The notes beneath the pieces were generated by a model, which was not told the origin of the DNA, made no database searches, and saw nothing but the letters and a program-made list of their open reading frames with translations. Source: Brucella pseudogrignonensis (GTDB lineage Bacteria > Pseudomonadota > Alphaproteobacteria > Rhizobiales > Rhizobiaceae). From it: a stretch of 64,000 nucleotides of DNA. The position numbers and the translations under genes were made by a program. This document shows, piece by piece, positions 63,149-64,000 of the stretch (position 1 is the stretch's first letter; each line of letters starts with the position of its first letter). The stretch is from positions 186,001 to 250,000 of the forward strand of contig NZ_NNRM01000053.1 in NCBI RefSeq assembly GCF_002252525.1, given 5' to 3'.

Positions 63149-64000
63149 TTAAGCCGAATAAACTGTCTTGCCGCCGACTATAGTGCGGTTGACGCGGCCT
63201 TGGAAGCGGGCACCTTCAAAGCAGCTGTTCTTTGAGCGTGAATGCAGGTCTTGCTCACGAACCACCCATGGCTCATCCAGATCGACAATAGCAAGATCAG
63301 CCTTGGCACCGGGCTTCAGAGTGCCTGCATCCAGTCCGAAGATGCGCGCAGGCGCAGTCGAGAGCACTTCAACCAGACGAAGCAGCGGAATGCTGTCGTT
63401 GTGATGAAGTCGAAGGGCTGCAGCCAACAGCGTTTCCAGGCCAATTGCACCAGCTTCTGCATCGGCAAAAGGCAAGCGCTTGGTGTCCACATCCTGCGGA
63501 TCGTGTGCTGAAACGACAATATCGATTGTGCCGTTCTTGACGGCTTCAACCATTGCCAGACGGTCTTCCTCGCTGCGCAGAGGCGGCGACAAACGGAAGA
63601 AGGTGCGGAACTCGCCGATGTCGTTTTCGTTGAGCGACAGGTGATTGATCGAAACGCCTGCCGTTACATTGGTGCCAAGGTCTTTTGAGCGCTTGAGCGC
63701 GTCGGCTGACATGGCACAGGAAAGCTGTGCTGCGTGATATTTGCTGCGGGTGAGAGCAGCCAAGCGCAGATCACGCTCCAGTGGAATGACTTCCGCTTCG
63801 CGTGGGCTACCCGAAAGGCCGAGCCAGCTTGCGAAGAGGCCTTCATTCATGACGCCATTAGCACCAAGATAAGGATCACGGGTTTCACAGGCAATCACGG
63901 CATCAAAGTCGCGCGCATAGGTCAGGGCACGGCGCATCAATTGTGTGTTGGTGAGCGTGTTACGACCTTCAGTGAAGGCAACCGCACCCGCATCGCGAAG
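63149..64000 (-). CDS. pyrC: Dihydroorotase, PyrC-type, 3' part only
   Basis: The frame is open to the right edge, giving 283 C-terminal residues. It carries late dihydroorotase motifs: LRDAGAVAFTEGRN, the region around GVSINHLSLNEND (His), VSAHDPQDVDTKRLPFADAEAGAIGLETLL and GTLKPGAKADLAIVDLDEPW with ENSCFEGARFQGRV-like end. Dihydroorotase closes carbamoyl-aspartate in pyrimidine synthesis. In Brucella, pyrB-pyrC precede plsY, which fits. The His-x-His metal motif lies outside the window. Confidence 0.9.
   Translation of the reverse strand, partial: LRDAGAVAFTEGRNTLTNTQLMRRALTYARDFDAVIACETRDPYLGANGVMNEGLFASWLGLSGSPREAEVIPLERDLRLAALTRSKYHAAQLSCAMSADALKRSKDLGTNVTAGVSINHLSLNENDIGEFRTFFRLSPPLRSEEDRLAMVEAVKNGTIDIVVSAHDPQDVDTKRLPFADAEAGAIGLETLLAAALRLHHNDSIPLLRLVEVLSTAPARIFGLDAGTLKPGAKADLAIVDLDEPWVVREQDLHSRSKNSCFEGARFQGRVNRTIVGGKTVYSA

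Noticed and set aside
1-64000. CRISPR array, prophage, insertion sequence or integrase
   Set aside because: No regularly spaced repeats, transposase or recombinase motifs were seen on either strand.

Overview
The window looks like chromosomal DNA of a Brucellaceae alphaproteobacterium, most likely from the Ochrobactrum side of Brucella. The basis is the gene order topA-rnr-DUF983-Nudix-MFS-rpmG beside divK-pleD, pyrC-plsY-dprA upstream, an alphaproteobacterial LexA box (GAAC-N7-GAAC) before dinB, BioMNY, and SorC/DeoR-type regulators of rhizobial style. The species cannot be fixed from the sequence alone. No transposase, integrase, phage gene or CRISPR array was recognised.

Layout. 1-4.1 kb: the 5' part of a DctB-like sensor kinase and a type V autotransporter. 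4.2-6.1 kb: the bioMNY biotin importer. 6.4-13.5 kb: a metal-dependent amidohydrolase with a complete Dpp/Opp-type ABC importer. 13.6-28.7 kb: a sugar/polyol phosphotransferase (PTS) island. It holds a galactitol-type EIIABC, a glucitol-type EIIABC with GutM, an HPr-Enzyme I fusion, a SAF-domain NAD-dependent oxidoreductase, an acetoin-dehydrogenase-like E1alpha/E1beta/E2, a SorC regulator and two unrecognised genes. 29.1-38.3 kb: a sugar ABC importer with two permeases, a PfkB kinase, a second SorC regulator and a fused class II aldolase/short-chain dehydrogenase. 38.4-45.9 kb: a peptide or D-amino-acid-like catabolic cluster (orphan family 5 binding protein, creatininase family, D-threonine-aldolase-like PLP enzyme, XRE-cupin regulator, M81/MlrC family, DadA-like oxidase). 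45.9-48.1 kb: small exported or membrane proteins. 48.36 kb: tRNA-Cys. 48.5-64 kb: core chromosome (dinB, rnk, DUF3572, divK, pleD, rpmG, MFS, Nudix, DUF983, rnr, topA, dprA, plsY, pyrC).

The PTS island is the most interesting part. Brucellae are known mainly for a regulatory PTS without sugar permeases, but here one 15-kb block encodes every PTS component from PEP to membrane. No standard polyol-phosphate dehydrogenase (gatD, srlD), kinase or aldolase lies inside it. The only catabolic enzymes are the SAF oxidoreductase and the TPP/lipoyl complex, which suggests an undescribed route: PTS import, oxidation, then thiamine-dependent C-C cleavage to an acyl-CoA. A near-identical 16-bp element (AGAACATTTGTNTTCT) lies in both the gatC/oxidoreductase divergent promoter and the gutM promoter, tying the two halves into one regulon. 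The adjacent sugar ABC/aldolase locus has its own shared element (TGACWAATGTCAGT) at its two promoters and a SorC regulator with a similar helix-turn-helix.
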